Made by a program: the position numbers and the translations under genes
Notes under the pieces: generated by a model
Told to the model about the DNA's origin: nothing
Seen by the model: only the letters and a program-made list of their open reading frames with translations
The model's database searches: none
Shown here: positions 33,874 to 42,707 of the stretch, piece after piece
Layout: each line of letters starts with the position of its first letter
How positions within the stretch are numbered: the stretch's first letter is position 1
Assembly: GCA_045531585.1 (NCBI GenBank)
Contig: JAZSEH010000022.1
Span: 43,764-107,763 of the forward strand
DNA: 64,000 nucleotides
Source: SIG587 sp045531585
GTDB taxonomy: Bacteria > Bacillota > Clostridia > Oscillospirales > Acutalibacteraceae
Direction: 5' to 3'

Positions 33874-35295
33874 CTATTTGGCAAGTAATTCCTTATAAAG
33901 CTTAATGTAAGCGCCTGCCGAAACATTCCAGCTGTTATCACATTCCATTGCACGCTTTACAAGGGTATTCCAGCCATCCTTATCGCCATAACCTTCAAGA
34001 GCACGCCAAACGGTATTCTCCATATCGTGGGCGTTATAGGACTTAAAGGTAAAGCCGTTACCCTCGCCGTCACCGCTATCCTGAATGGTATCGTTAAGAC
34101 CGCCTGTTTCTCTTACAATGGGAATGGTACCGTAGCGCAGCGCCACCATCTGGGCAAGGCCGCAGGGCTCACTCATAGAGGGCATAAGGAATATATCCGC
34201 ACCTGCATAAATTTTACGTGCCATATCGGGCACAAAGCCCAGACGCAGGCCCACCTTATCGGGATATTTTACCCACATATCGTGGAAAAAGGTTTCGTAG
34301 GTCCAATCTCCCGAGCCTAAAATCGCAAACTGAACGTCAGCAGTAAGCAGCTCCTCAAAAACACATTTTACAAGGTCAAAGCCCTTATGCTCCACAAGGC
34401 GGGACACAATGCCGATAACGGGAACCTCTGCCCTGACCGGAAGTCCCAAAGCCTTTTGAAGCTCGGCCTTATTTATGGCCTTGCCTGCCATATTATCCAT
34501 ACTGTAATTTGCAAAGAGCATATTATCGGCGGCAGGGTCATACACCTCGGTATCAATACCGTTTATAATGCCTGTAAGCTTGCCCTCAAGCTCGTTAAGT
34601 ATATGGTCAAGGCCGTGGGCATAGTATGGGTCCTTTATCTCCTTGGCGTAGGTGGGGGAAACGGTGGTTATTTTATCGCAGGTGATAAGGGCACCCTTCA
34701 TAAGGTTAACGCAGTTATCGTAATCCACCACATCGGCACGATCCTCAGGCAGGCCCAGAACATCACTTATAAGTTCCTTACCGTATTTTCCCTGATATTG
34801 AATATTATGGATTGTAAATACTGTTTTTATATTGGAATATGCAGGGTCGTACTTATAAAACAGGTCAAGATATACCGGTACCATTGCGGTCTGCCAATCG
34901 TTACAATGGATTATGTCCGGCATAAAATCTATATAGGGCAGTATTTCCAGCACCGCACGGGAAAAGAAGGCAAAGCGCTCGGCATCATCATAATGACCGT
35001 AAATAGGCTGACGCTTAAAATAATATTGGTTATCTATAAGGTAATAAATAACTCCGTTTACTCGGGCCTCAAAGATACCGCAATACTGTCTGCGCCAGGA
35101 AACCGGTACGGTAATGCTGGTAATAAAGGTCATATTTTTGCGCATTTCCTCACTTACGCACTCATAAAGGGGCATTACCACACGGCAACCCACAAGACGG
35201 CGGCGCAAGGCCTTGGGCAGGGCACCTGCCACATCTGCAAGACCTCCCGACATAGCAAAGGGGTAGGCTTCGCTTGATGCAAATAATACTTTCAT
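33874..35295 (-). CDS. glgA: Glycogen synthase (GlgA, GT5)
   Basis: A 473-aa ADP-glucose-dependent glucosyltransferase that elongates alpha-1,4-glucan. The two Rossmann domains are seen: N-terminal VLFASSEAYPFAMSGGLADV (residues 3-22) and C-terminal PVIGIVSRLVEHKGFDLV, GSGD and MPSMSEPCGLAQMVALRYG (all in part). DIIHCNDWQTAMVPVYL is conserved. Residue 15, the Lys of the KTGGL motif that contacts ADP-glucose in characterised enzymes, is Met here. Last gene of glgB-glgC-glgD-glgA, 27 bp after glgD. Confidence 0.95.
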   Translation of the reverse strand: MKVLFASSEAYPFAMSGGLADVAGALPKALRRRLVGCRVVMPLYECVSEEMRKNMTFITSITVPVSWRRQYCGIFEARVNGVIYYLIDNQYYFKRQPIYGHYDDAERFAFFSRAVLEILPYIDFMPDIIHCNDWQTAMVPVYLDLFYKYDPAYSNIKTVFTIHNIQYQGKYGKELISDVLGLPEDRADVVDYDNCVNLMKGALITCDKITTVSPTYAKEIKDPYYAHGLDHILNELEGKLTGIINGIDTEVYDPAADNMLFANYSMDNMAGKAINKAELQKALGLPVRAEVPVIGIVSRLVEHKGFDLVKCVFEELLTADVQFAILGSGDWTYETFFHDMWVKYPDKVGLRLGFVPDMARKIYAGADIFLMPSMSEPCGLAQMVALRYGTIPIVRETGGLNDTIQDSGDGEGNGFTFKSYNAHDMENTVWRALEGYGDKDGWNTLVKRAMECDNSWNVSAGAYIKLYKELLAK

Positions 35296-35322
35296 TTTCT
35301 TTCTTCCTCTCCCGGGGGATTT

Positions 35323-36438
35323 TTAAATGCTTTGTTCCTTTTCAAGAACTCGGTAGTTATTTTCCTCGCCGGATATTTCGGCACCGTCACCTATGGTAAC
35401 CCGTTTATCCGCAAGAACATATTTAAGGCTGCAGTCCGTTCCTATTTTTGTGTCCTGCATAAGTATGCAGTTTTCCACCGTGCTGCCCTCCTCCACGTTA
35501 ACGCCGCGGAAGATTATACAGTTTTTAACGGTACCCTTAATTATACAGCCATCGGCAATAAGGGAATTTGAAACCTTGGCGTTTATGCCGTAGCGTGTGG
35601 GCATATCGTCACGGGTCTTAGTGTAAACAGGATGCTCGGCGCAGAAAAGGTCACGCCTTACCTCGGCGTTTAAAAGCTGCATATTAGCCTCAATATAAGA
35701 CTCCATACCGTCAATTACCCTTACAAAGCCGCAAGCACAGTAGCCGTATACCTTCATTTTATCAAGAGCAGGGGCGATAATCTCCTTGGTCATACCTGTA
35801 TAACCCTTTTCCACTGCCTGCCCAACAAGCTCCATAAGCATATCCCTACGGATTATGGTAATATCAAGGCTGTAGCAAACCTCTTTGGCATTGCTTAAAA
35901 AGCTCATTTTGTTTACTCTGGAGTCCTCGTCCATATCCAACACGGCAATATCGTTATTATTTTTAGGCAGGTCGCCCTTAGTGTAAATGTAGGTTATGTC
36001 CGCGCCCGTTGACATATGCTGTGCCATTGCCTTTGTAAGGTCTATGTTGGCAATAACGTCGGCATCGCAAAGGATAACGTACTCCTCCTTACAGCGGCGA
36101 AGGAAGGTCATTGCACCCGAAAGTGCCTCAATATGGCTGGTATAAACACCTGCCGCAGAGTTATTGTATGGGGGCAGTAGCTTTATTCCGCCGCGCCTCC
36201 TGTCAAGGTCCCAATAACCCCCTGAGCCGATATGGTCCATAAGGGAGTGGTAATTGCTGTTGGTAATAAGACCTATTTTGCTTATACCTGCATTTACAAG
36301 ATTGGAAAGGTGAAAATCCACAAGGCGGTAGCGACTGCCGTAGGGCACCGATGCCATTGAACGCTTCTTTGTAAGCAGGGGTATAAAATCATCGTGAACA
36401 TTGGCGTATACAACGCCTACAACGTTATTGGTATTCAT
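35323..36438 (-). CDS. glgD: Glucose-1-phosphate adenylyltransferase subunit GlgD
   Basis: A 371-aa GlgC-like protein that in Bacillota pairs with GlgC to form a heteromeric ADP-glucose pyrophosphorylase. The nucleotidyltransferase fold and the C-terminal left-handed beta-helix (VSNSLIADGCIIKGTVKNCI in part) are kept. The N-terminal nucleotide-binding loop of GlgC is replaced by GVVYANVHDDFIPLLT, and the SVPYGSRYRLVDFHLSN segment remains. GlgD alone is considered inactive or weak and modulates GlgC. It overlaps the glgC stop by 4 bp (ATGA), matching a fixed subunit ratio. Confidence 0.95.
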   Translation of the reverse strand: MNTNNVVGVVYANVHDDFIPLLTKKRSMASVPYGSRYRLVDFHLSNLVNAGISKIGLITNSNYHSLMDHIGSGGYWDLDRRRGGIKLLPPYNNSAAGVYTSHIEALSGAMTFLRRCKEEYVILCDADVIANIDLTKAMAQHMSTGADITYIYTKGDLPKNNNDIAVLDMDEDSRVNKMSFLSNAKEVCYSLDITIIRRDMLMELVGQAVEKGYTGMTKEIIAPALDKMKVYGYCACGFVRVIDGMESYIEANMQLLNAEVRRDLFCAEHPVYTKTRDDMPTRYGINAKVSNSLIADGCIIKGTVKNCIIFRGVNVEEGSTVENCILMQDTKIGTDCSLKYVLADKRVTIGDGAEISGEENNYRVLEKEQSI

Positions 36439-37652
36439 CTTTTTCCACCCTCCTCAACGTCTTCGGTTATCATAAGGCCTGCACCAAGCACGGCGTTTTT
36501 ACCAACGGTAACGCCTGCGCCCACAACGGTAATGCCCCATTCCTGACCCTCCTGCTTTTTGGCAGGGTCAACACCTATTTCGGCATTTTCGTCCACAATT
36601 ACGTTCTCTGCAATTATGCTGTAGCGAACCTTGGCGCCGCTTTTTATAACGCTTCCCGGCATTATAAGGGAATACTCAACGCTGGCGCCCGGCTCCACCG
36701 TAACGTTCTGGAAAAGTATGGAATAATCAAGATTTCCGTAAACGCTGCAGCCATCGGTAACAAGGGAATTTTCCACGTGGGACTCACCGGCTATATACTG
36801 GGGCGGCGGGCTGTTGGTCCTTGAGTAAATTCTCCACTCAGGGTCGGACAGATTAAGATTTATTTTGGGATTAAGCAGGTCAAGGTTGGCATCCCAAAGG
36901 GATTCAACGGTGCCTACGTCCTTCCAATAATCGTTAAAGCGGTAGGTGCAAAGCTTTTCCCCTGCGGCAAGCATGGCAGGGATAACGTCCTTACCGAAAT
37001 CGTTGGAGGAGCCTTTTTTGGCCTCATCCTCGGTAAGATATTTTTTAAGCTTAGCCCAATCAAAGATATAAATACCCATTGAAGCAAGATTGCTCTTGGG
37101 CACCTTGGGTTTCTCCTCAAACTCGTAAACTGTGCCGTCGGGATTGGTATTCATTATACCAAAGCGTGTTGCCTCTTCAAGTGATACCTCAAGCACTGCA
37201 ATGGTACAGGCTGCACCCTGCTTTTTGTGTTGTTTGAGCATAAGGGAGTAATCCATTTTATATATATGGTCGCCTGAAAGCACAAGAACGTACTCGGGGT
37301 CATACCGCTCAATAAACGGGATGTTCTGGTAAATGGCGTTGGCGGTACCCTTGTACCAATCCCCTCCCTTGCTTTTCTGGTAGGGAGAAAGGATGTGAAC
37401 GCCGCCGTTTAAACGGTCAAGGTCCCAGGGCTTTCCCGAACCGATATAGTCGTTAAGCTCCAAGGGCTGATACTGGGTGAGAATACCCACCGTATCTATA
37501 CCGGAGTTTATACAGTTGGAAAGTGGGAAATCTATTATTCTGTACTTTCCGCCGTAGGGCACCGCAGGCTTTGCTATATTCTTGGTAAGAACACCTAGTC
37601 TGCTACCCTGTCCTCCTGCTAAGAGCATTGCAACACATTCTGTCTTTTTCAA
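36435..37652 (-). CDS. glgC: Glucose-1-phosphate adenylyltransferase
   Basis: A 405-aa enzyme making ADP-glucose from ATP and glucose 1-phosphate, the committed step of glycogen synthesis. AMLLAGGQGSRLGVLTKNIA is the nucleotide loop, followed by KPAVPYGGKYRIIDFPLSNC. VLSGDHIYKMDY binds the metal, and VYEFEEKPK and the C-terminal beta-helix follow. The TTG at 37652 is preferred as start: GGAG lies 9 bases upstream and it gives the usual MKKTECVAMLLAGG N terminus. The ATG at 37661 directly abuts that GGAG and is less likely. Confidence 0.95.
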   Translation of the reverse strand: MKKTECVAMLLAGGQGSRLGVLTKNIAKPAVPYGGKYRIIDFPLSNCINSGIDTVGILTQYQPLELNDYIGSGKPWDLDRLNGGVHILSPYQKSKGGDWYKGTANAIYQNIPFIERYDPEYVLVLSGDHIYKMDYSLMLKQHKKQGAACTIAVLEVSLEEATRFGIMNTNPDGTVYEFEEKPKVPKSNLASMGIYIFDWAKLKKYLTEDEAKKGSSNDFGKDVIPAMLAAGEKLCTYRFNDYWKDVGTVESLWDANLDLLNPKINLNLSDPEWRIYSRTNSPPPQYIAGESHVENSLVTDGCSVYGNLDYSILFQNVTVEPGASVEYSLIMPGSVIKSGAKVRYSIIAENVIVDENAEIGVDPAKKQEGQEWGITVVGAGVTVGKNAVLGAGLMITEDVEEGGKR

Positions 37653-37705
37653 ACTTCTCATCTCCGAAAAATATTTTTTACAAGGCAAGAAACCATTATA
37701 TAATC

Positions 37706-39607
37706 CTATTCGGTTGTTGCTTTTTTTATTCGTCCCCTTTGCAGGTATATGCAGGAAAGGGGCGGAAGCTCCAGCTCCAAGGACTGCAAATTACCGTGCA
37801 TGGGCTTGTTTTCACTTTTCAGACTTACTTCCTGCTCAGGGGTATTGCCGCCAAAGCGTGTCCAATCGGTATTAAGGAGCACCTTGTAACTGCCCTTCTT
37901 TGGAACGCCTATGCGGTACTTTCCCCGCTTTACCGGTACAAAATTACATACAACTATTATCTCCCTGCCTGTCAGGTCACGGCGAAGAAAGGCGATAACA
38001 CTCTGGGCGGCGTCATCATTGGCTATCCAGCTAAAGCCCTCCCAGGAAAAATCTATCTGATAAAGGGGAGCGCTGTTACGGTAAAGAAAATTAAGGCACC
38101 GCACAAATTCCTTAAAGCTTTTGTGCTTTGGATAGTCAAGGAGCATCCAATCAAGGGGCTTTTTATAGTCCCACTCGCTAAACTGAGCAAACTCCTGTCC
38201 CATAAACAAAAGCTTTTTTCCCGGGTGCGCCGTCATATAAGCGTAAAATGCGCGAAGGGAGGCAAATTTATCATCATAAAAGCCGGGCATTTTATTTATC
38301 ATAGAGCACTTTCCGTGTACCACCTCATCGTGGGAGATGGGCAATATAAAGTTCTCCGAAAAGGCATAGAAAAAGGAAAAGGTAAGTGCCGAATGATTTC
38401 CCTTGCGGTATATCGGGTCAAGGGACATATAGCGGAGCATATCGTTCATCCAGCCCATATTCCACTTAAAGTTAAAGCCCAGACCGCCGTCGTAAGGGGG
38501 CTTTGTAACCATAGGCCAAGCGGTGGATTCCTCTGCAATAAGCAATGCGCCCTCGGACTGCCGTGAAACCTCATCAGCCAGAATTTTGAAAAACTCCACG
38601 GCCTCAAGGTTTTCTTTTCCGCCGTAAACATTGGGCATCCACTCACCGTTATTACGGTTATAATCAAGGTATAGCATTGAGGCCACAGCGTCCACACGCA
38701 GGGCATCTATATGATATTCCTGAAGCCAGAATACCGCACTGGAAACAAGAAAGCTTATAACCTCTGTACGACCGTAATCAAAAACACAGGTGCCCCACTG
38801 CTTATGCTCACCCTTACGGGCATCGGCATATTCATAGCAGGGAGTTCCGTCAAACCGATATAGACCAAAGGCATCCTTAGGGAAATGGGCGGGCACCCAG
38901 TCAAGTATTACCCCTATTCCCTTTTGGTGCATTATATCAACAAAACATTTAAAATCCTCAGGAGTGCCAAAGCGGGAGGTTGGGGCAAAATATCCGCTTA
39001 CCTGATACCCCCATGAGCCCTCAAACGGAAACTCGGTAACAGGCATAAGCTCAATATGGGTATAGCCCATATCCTTAACGTAACGGGAAAGCTGTTTTGC
39101 CAGCTGAACGTAGTTTAAAAATTCACCGTTTTCGGTCTTACACCAAGAGCCCAAATGCACCTCATATATATTAACGGGGGCGCTGTAAATATTGGTGTTA
39201 TTCCTTTTTTGAAGCCACCTTCCGTCACCCCAGATATGCTCAGGTGCGCTATACACCTTTGAGGCATTTTGGGGTGCTGTTTCAAAATGGCGGGCGTAGG
39301 GGTCACTTTTAAGCACCGTTTCTCCCGAAGGCGAGGTAACGGCATATTTATAGCACTGAAAAGGCCTGACACCGCTAAGGGTGCACTCCCAAATGCCATT
39401 AGTTACCTTTTTCATGGGCGCGGCGGTACGGTTCCACCCGTTAAAATCGCCGACAACGTTTACAGACACGGCGTTTGGTGCCCAAACCCTGAACAGGGTG
39501 ATTTCCTCACTGTAAAAGCTTCCCAGCACCTCTTGAGCGTGACAGGTGACGGCGCCGTGAAATGCATTTAGGTCACTTTCATAATTTTTCCAATTATATT
39601 GTAACAG
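37706..39607 (-). CDS. glgB: 1,4-alpha-glucan branching enzyme (GH13)
   Basis: A branching enzyme that creates alpha-1,6 links in glycogen. The N-terminal CBM48 domain has FRVWAPNAVSVNVVGDFNGW, and the barrel has VDIMHQKGIGVILDWVPAHF, the nucleophile in DALRVDAVASMLYLDY, the acid Glu in LLIAEESTAWP and LPISHDEVVHGK. The first ATG/GTG-type start in frame is GTG 39529 (607 aa), but the open frame continues upstream with conserved residues (DLNAFHG, then AQEVLGSFY). I extend it to a CTG at 39607, 8 bases after GGAG in AAGGAGAGG, giving 633 aa. That start is inference. Confidence 0.85.
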   Translation of the reverse strand: MLQYNWKNYESDLNAFHGAVTCHAQEVLGSFYSEEITLFRVWAPNAVSVNVVGDFNGWNRTAAPMKKVTNGIWECTLSGVRPFQCYKYAVTSPSGETVLKSDPYARHFETAPQNASKVYSAPEHIWGDGRWLQKRNNTNIYSAPVNIYEVHLGSWCKTENGEFLNYVQLAKQLSRYVKDMGYTHIELMPVTEFPFEGSWGYQVSGYFAPTSRFGTPEDFKCFVDIMHQKGIGVILDWVPAHFPKDAFGLYRFDGTPCYEYADARKGEHKQWGTCVFDYGRTEVISFLVSSAVFWLQEYHIDALRVDAVASMLYLDYNRNNGEWMPNVYGGKENLEAVEFFKILADEVSRQSEGALLIAEESTAWPMVTKPPYDGGLGFNFKWNMGWMNDMLRYMSLDPIYRKGNHSALTFSFFYAFSENFILPISHDEVVHGKCSMINKMPGFYDDKFASLRAFYAYMTAHPGKKLLFMGQEFAQFSEWDYKKPLDWMLLDYPKHKSFKEFVRCLNFLYRNSAPLYQIDFSWEGFSWIANDDAAQSVIAFLRRDLTGREIIVVCNFVPVKRGKYRIGVPKKGSYKVLLNTDWTRFGGNTPEQEVSLKSENKPMHGNLQSLELELPPLSCIYLQRGRIKKATTE

Positions 39608-39638
39608 AACTACCTCTCCTTTTCAAGTGGTTTTTGTT

Positions 39639-39666
39639 AAAATATCAGTAAATTATTTTGTGTGAA
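39639..39666 (-). promoter_or_regulatory. Possible promoter of the glg operon
   Basis: On the minus strand TTCACA (39666-39661), a 16-bp spacer and TATTTT (39644-39639), about 30 bp before the proposed glgB CTG start. The -10 match is weak, so this is only a candidate. Confidence 0.35.
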
Positions 39667-39755
39667 ACATACAATTTTGTGGCGTTTGCACATATTTTGA
39701 CATAAAAAGACAGACAACAATTTTGTTAATATTTTGTAAAAAATAGAAGTTGCCG

Positions 39756-39784
39756 TTGAAAGTACGTGTTAAATAAAATATAAT
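39756..39784 (+). promoter_or_regulatory. Promoter of the diacylglycerol kinase family gene
   Basis: TTGAAA at 39756-39761, a 17-bp spacer and a perfect TATAAT at 39779-39784, 31 bp before the ATG. Confidence 0.75.
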
Positions 39785-39815
39785 TATACTATACTCAACA
39801 CGGAGGATATTTTTT

Positions 39816-40712
39816 ATGCCCGATAAACGAATTTTTCTTGTGGTTAATCCTTGCTCAGGCAGAGCAAAAATGAAAAATTATTTGCTGAACATTGTTCAGG
39901 TATTGTCCGACGGCGGTTATGAGGTAACCGTTTACCCCACCAAGGGCCGTGGCGATGCCTTTAAGACTGTCAGTGCCCTTGAAGGCGACTACGATATTGT
40001 TGTTTGCTGCGGCGGTGACGGTACCCTTAACGAAACGGTGAGCGGTCTTATTGCCTCAGGGAGAAGCTGCAAAGTGGGCTACATACCCAGCGGCACCCTT
40101 AACGAATGGTCCGGCAGCTTGCATATATCAAGAAATATAGGTCAGGCGGCAAAGGATATTTTAGAGGGTGAAACCCTTGCCCTTGACATAGGCCGCTTTG
40201 GTGACAGATTTTTCTGCTACACCGCATCCTTCGGTGCTTTTACCGAGGCCTCCTATTCTACCCAGCAGGACCTTAAAAACGTGTGGGGGCAGGTGGCGTA
40301 TCTTTTTGAGGGGATAAAAAGCGTTTCCAACATAAAACCCATTCATTTAACCGTAACTGCAGGGGATAAAACGGTAACAGGAGATTTCCTTTTCGGTGCG
40401 GTCTCCAACTCACTTTCCCTTGGCGGTGTAATAAAGCTTGACAAGGAATCGGTAAATTTAAGCGATGGACTTTTTGAAGTAGTGCTTATAAAAAATCCTG
40501 CCAATATTTCAGAGTTTCAGACCATAGTTGATGCCATAATAAAAAAGGACCTGACCCGACCGGGTATAGAATATTTCCATGCCGAAAAAATTACCATTGA
40601 GAGTGACGGAACCCTTGACTGGACCCTTGACGGTGAGCATGCTCAAAGCAAAACAAAGGTACAAATAACCAATATGAAGGAAAAAATCAATTTTATTGTG
40701 CCCAAAAAATAA
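39816..40712 (+). CDS. Diacylglycerol/lipid kinase family protein (YegS/DagK-like)
   Basis: A 298-aa lipid kinase-fold protein. The N-terminal IFLVVNPCSGRAKMK and the ATP-binding CCGGDGTLNETVSGL (near residue 66) define the DAGK catalytic domain; GYIPSGTLNEW and DIGRFGDRFFCYTASFGAF follow. The C-terminal beta-sandwich includes LDGEHAQSKTKVQI. Bacterial members phosphorylate diacylglycerol, or related lipids, returning it to phosphatidic acid. In Gram-positives this recycles lipid left by lipoteichoic acid synthesis; the exact substrate here is not certain. The typical GTxNDFAR is GTLNEWSG here. CGGAGG lies before the ATG. Confidence 0.9.
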   Translation: MPDKRIFLVVNPCSGRAKMKNYLLNIVQVLSDGGYEVTVYPTKGRGDAFKTVSALEGDYDIVVCCGGDGTLNETVSGLIASGRSCKVGYIPSGTLNEWSGSLHISRNIGQAAKDILEGETLALDIGRFGDRFFCYTASFGAFTEASYSTQQDLKNVWGQVAYLFEGIKSVSNIKPIHLTVTAGDKTVTGDFLFGAVSNSLSLGGVIKLDKESVNLSDGLFEVVLIKNPANISEFQTIVDAIIKKDLTRPGIEYFHAEKITIESDGTLDWTLDGEHAQSKTKVQITNMKEKINFIVPKK

Positions 40713-40721
40713 TTTTTCTAC

Positions 40722-40750
40722 TATACATTAAGAGAAAAATGTATTATAAT
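40722..40750 (+). promoter_or_regulatory. Possible mreB operon promoter
   Basis: A perfect TATAAT at 40745-40750 with a poor -35 (TATACA at 40722-40727, 17-bp spacer), 43 bp before the mreB start. The -35 mismatch keeps confidence low. Confidence 0.4.
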
Positions 40751-40793
40751 ATATAAGATTAAGACTTATTAAACATTTTTGAGGAGATAAAAT

Positions 40794-41813
40794 ATGTTTA
40801 CAAGAGATATTGGTATTGACCTTGGAACAGCCAACACCCTTGTTTGTGTTAAGGGCAAGGGAATAATTATGCGTGAACCCTCGGTAGTGGCTTACGATAT
40901 ACGCTCCGATGCGGTGCGTGCCGTTGGAACCGAGGCTAAGGAAATGATAGGCCGTACGCCCGGCTCCATTGTGGCGGTACGCCCCTTAAAGGACGGTGTT
41001 ATTGCCGACTTTGACGTTACTGCGGCTATGCTTAAAAGATTTATACGTCAGGCACTTCGCGGCTCGGTTTTCTCAAGGGTACGTGTGGTTATTACCATTC
41101 CCGCAGGTGTTACCGAAGTTGAAAGCCGTGCCGTTTACGATGCGGCAAAGCAGGCAGGCGCCGTTGATATTGACCTTGTGGAGGAGCCTATGGCCGCCGC
41201 TGTAGGCGCAGGGCTTCCCGTACAGGATGCGGCAGGTAATATGATAGTTGATATTGGCGGCGGTACAAGTGAGGTTGCCGTTATATCCCTTGGAGATATA
41301 GTTACCGCTCAAAGCGTACGTATTGCAGGTGACGACCTTGACGAGTCCATAATTAACTACGTGCGTAAAAAGCACAGCCTGCTTATAGGTGAGCGCACCG
41401 CCGAGCAGATAAAAATTGAAATAGGCTCCGCCCTGCCCTATGAGGATGAGACAAGCCTTGAAATAAAGGGACGAAATCTGGTTGACGGTCTGCCCAAGAA
41501 TATAGTTATTACCTCTGCCGAGGTAAGGGATGCTATGGCCGATACCATTTCCCAGATAATAGATAATATTCGCCTTACCCTTGAAAAAACTCCTCCTGAG
41601 TTGGCGGCGGACATCATTGACAGAGGCATTACCCTGACAGGCGGCGGTGCTCTGCTTCGCGGACTTGCGGAGCTTATAAGCAGAGAAACAGGTATGCCTG
41701 TAAGCGTTGCCGCCAATCCTCTTGATTGCGTGGTAATGGGTACCGCTAAGCGCCTTGACGGCGGTGGTGGCTTTGATACCTACGTTTTCCGCAGAGGTAA
41801 AAGATTCAGATAA
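40794..41813 (+). CDS. mreB: Rod shape-determining protein MreB
   Basis: A 339-aa actin homologue that forms membrane-bound filaments guiding lateral wall synthesis. DIGIDLGTANTLVCVKG is phosphate loop 1, VVITIPAGVTEVESRAV is conserved, MIVDIGGGTSEVAVISLG is phosphate loop 2, and GITLTGGGALLRGL is the adenosine motif. The N-terminal MFTRD is the membrane-binding end. It heads the mreB-mreC-mreD-pbp2 elongation cluster. GAGGAG precedes the ATG at 8 bases. Mbl or MreBH paralogues share these motifs; the mreC/mreD context favours MreB. Confidence 0.95.
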   Translation: MFTRDIGIDLGTANTLVCVKGKGIIMREPSVVAYDIRSDAVRAVGTEAKEMIGRTPGSIVAVRPLKDGVIADFDVTAAMLKRFIRQALRGSVFSRVRVVITIPAGVTEVESRAVYDAAKQAGAVDIDLVEEPMAAAVGAGLPVQDAAGNMIVDIGGGTSEVAVISLGDIVTAQSVRIAGDDLDESIINYVRKKHSLLIGERTAEQIKIEIGSALPYEDETSLEIKGRNLVDGLPKNIVITSAEVRDAMADTISQIIDNIRLTLEKTPPELAADIIDRGITLTGGGALLRGLAELISRETGMPVSVAANPLDCVVMGTAKRLDGGGGFDTYVFRRGKRFR

Positions 41814-41846
41814 AAATCTAAAGCAAAAGTGAACGAGGACTAAATT

Positions 41847-42707
41847 ATGCGTTTTTTCTTTCGCAGCAGACAGTTTAAAATTTTTATAACGGTAGTGGCA
41901 ATTATTGTGTCGCTTTCCCTTGCTGCAGGCATAATAGGCGGTCTGCTCACCCCACAATCGGGCTTGCTTGCGGCGGTTACCGCCCCCTTTGAGGAGCTTG
42001 CTACCGATATTTCCGCTTTTTTTGAGGATACCGCAAAGCGTTTTGGAAGCAATGAAAAGGCCATTCTTGAGAACAACGAGCTAAAAAAAGAAATAGCCGA
42101 GCTTAAAGAACAGCTTGCAGATTATGAGGATTCAAAAAAAGAAAACGAATTTTTAAGGGACTATCTTGAGCTTAAAGGGGATAATCCCGAATTTCAGTTA
42201 ACCGACGCCGACGTTATTGCCCGTGATAATGACGACCCCTTTGGCGGCTTTGTTATAAACAAGGGCAGCCTTGGAGGAATATCACAGTATGACCCCGTTA
42301 TTACCGATGACGGGCTTGTAGGTTACGTTACCGAGGTTGGCCTTACCACCTGTAAGGTTACCACGGTGCTCAGCGCTCAGCTTCAGGCAGGCGCGCTTGA
42401 CAGCCGTACGGGAGATTCAGGCGTGATTTCAGGTACGGTACAGTTGGCAGAAGAAGGTCTTTGCCGTATGAGCAATCTTGTTCGCACGGGAAAGGTTGCC
42501 GTTGGAGATTATATTATTACTTCAGGTGAGGGAATTTTTCCCGAAGGCCTGCTTATAGGAGAAATTGTTTCCATAAATAACGACGCTTATACAAACTCCC
42601 TTTATGCATCCGTAAAGCCCTTTGCCGACTACCAAAATATGCGCGGCGTAATGGTTATAACCTACTTCCCCGGTCAGGGGTCTGAGGTGGTGAGCATTGA
42701 TGATTGA
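41847..42707 (+). CDS. mreC: Rod shape-determining protein MreC
   Basis: A 286-aa membrane-anchored elongation factor. One N-terminal transmembrane helix (IFITVVAIIVSLSLAAGIIGG in part) is followed by a coiled coil at about residues 70-110 (AILENNELKKEIAELKEQLA, then SKKENEFLRDYLEL). After that come the beta-barrel domains with GGFVINKGSLGGI, DDGLVGYVTEVG and VGDYIITSGEGIFPEGLLIG. MreC links MreB filaments to PBP2. It lies 33 bp after mreB and overlaps mreD by 8 bp. Confidence 0.94.
   Translation: MRFFFRSRQFKIFITVVAIIVSLSLAAGIIGGLLTPQSGLLAAVTAPFEELATDISAFFEDTAKRFGSNEKAILENNELKKEIAELKEQLADYEDSKKENEFLRDYLELKGDNPEFQLTDADVIARDNDDPFGGFVINKGSLGGISQYDPVITDDGLVGYVTEVGLTTCKVTTVLSAQLQAGALDSRTGDSGVISGTVQLAEEGLCRMSNLVRTGKVAVGDYIITSGEGIFPEGLLIGEIVSINNDAYTNSLYASVKPFADYQNMRGVMVITYFPGQGSEVVSIDD

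Noticed and set aside
33855..33885. TTGCCA-17-TATATT promoter on the minus strand at the end of glgA
   Set aside because: The spacing is good, but it lies directly before the glgA terminator stem, so a transcript from it would end at once. Treated as chance.
34387..35277. Open frame of nearly 300 codons on the + strand opposite glgA
   Set aside because: It lies wholly inside the well-supported glgA gene, has no ribosome site and its translation has the skewed composition of an antisense frame. Similar frames opposite glgB (37628-38566), mreB (41073-41957) and mrdA (43880-44761) were dropped for the same reason.
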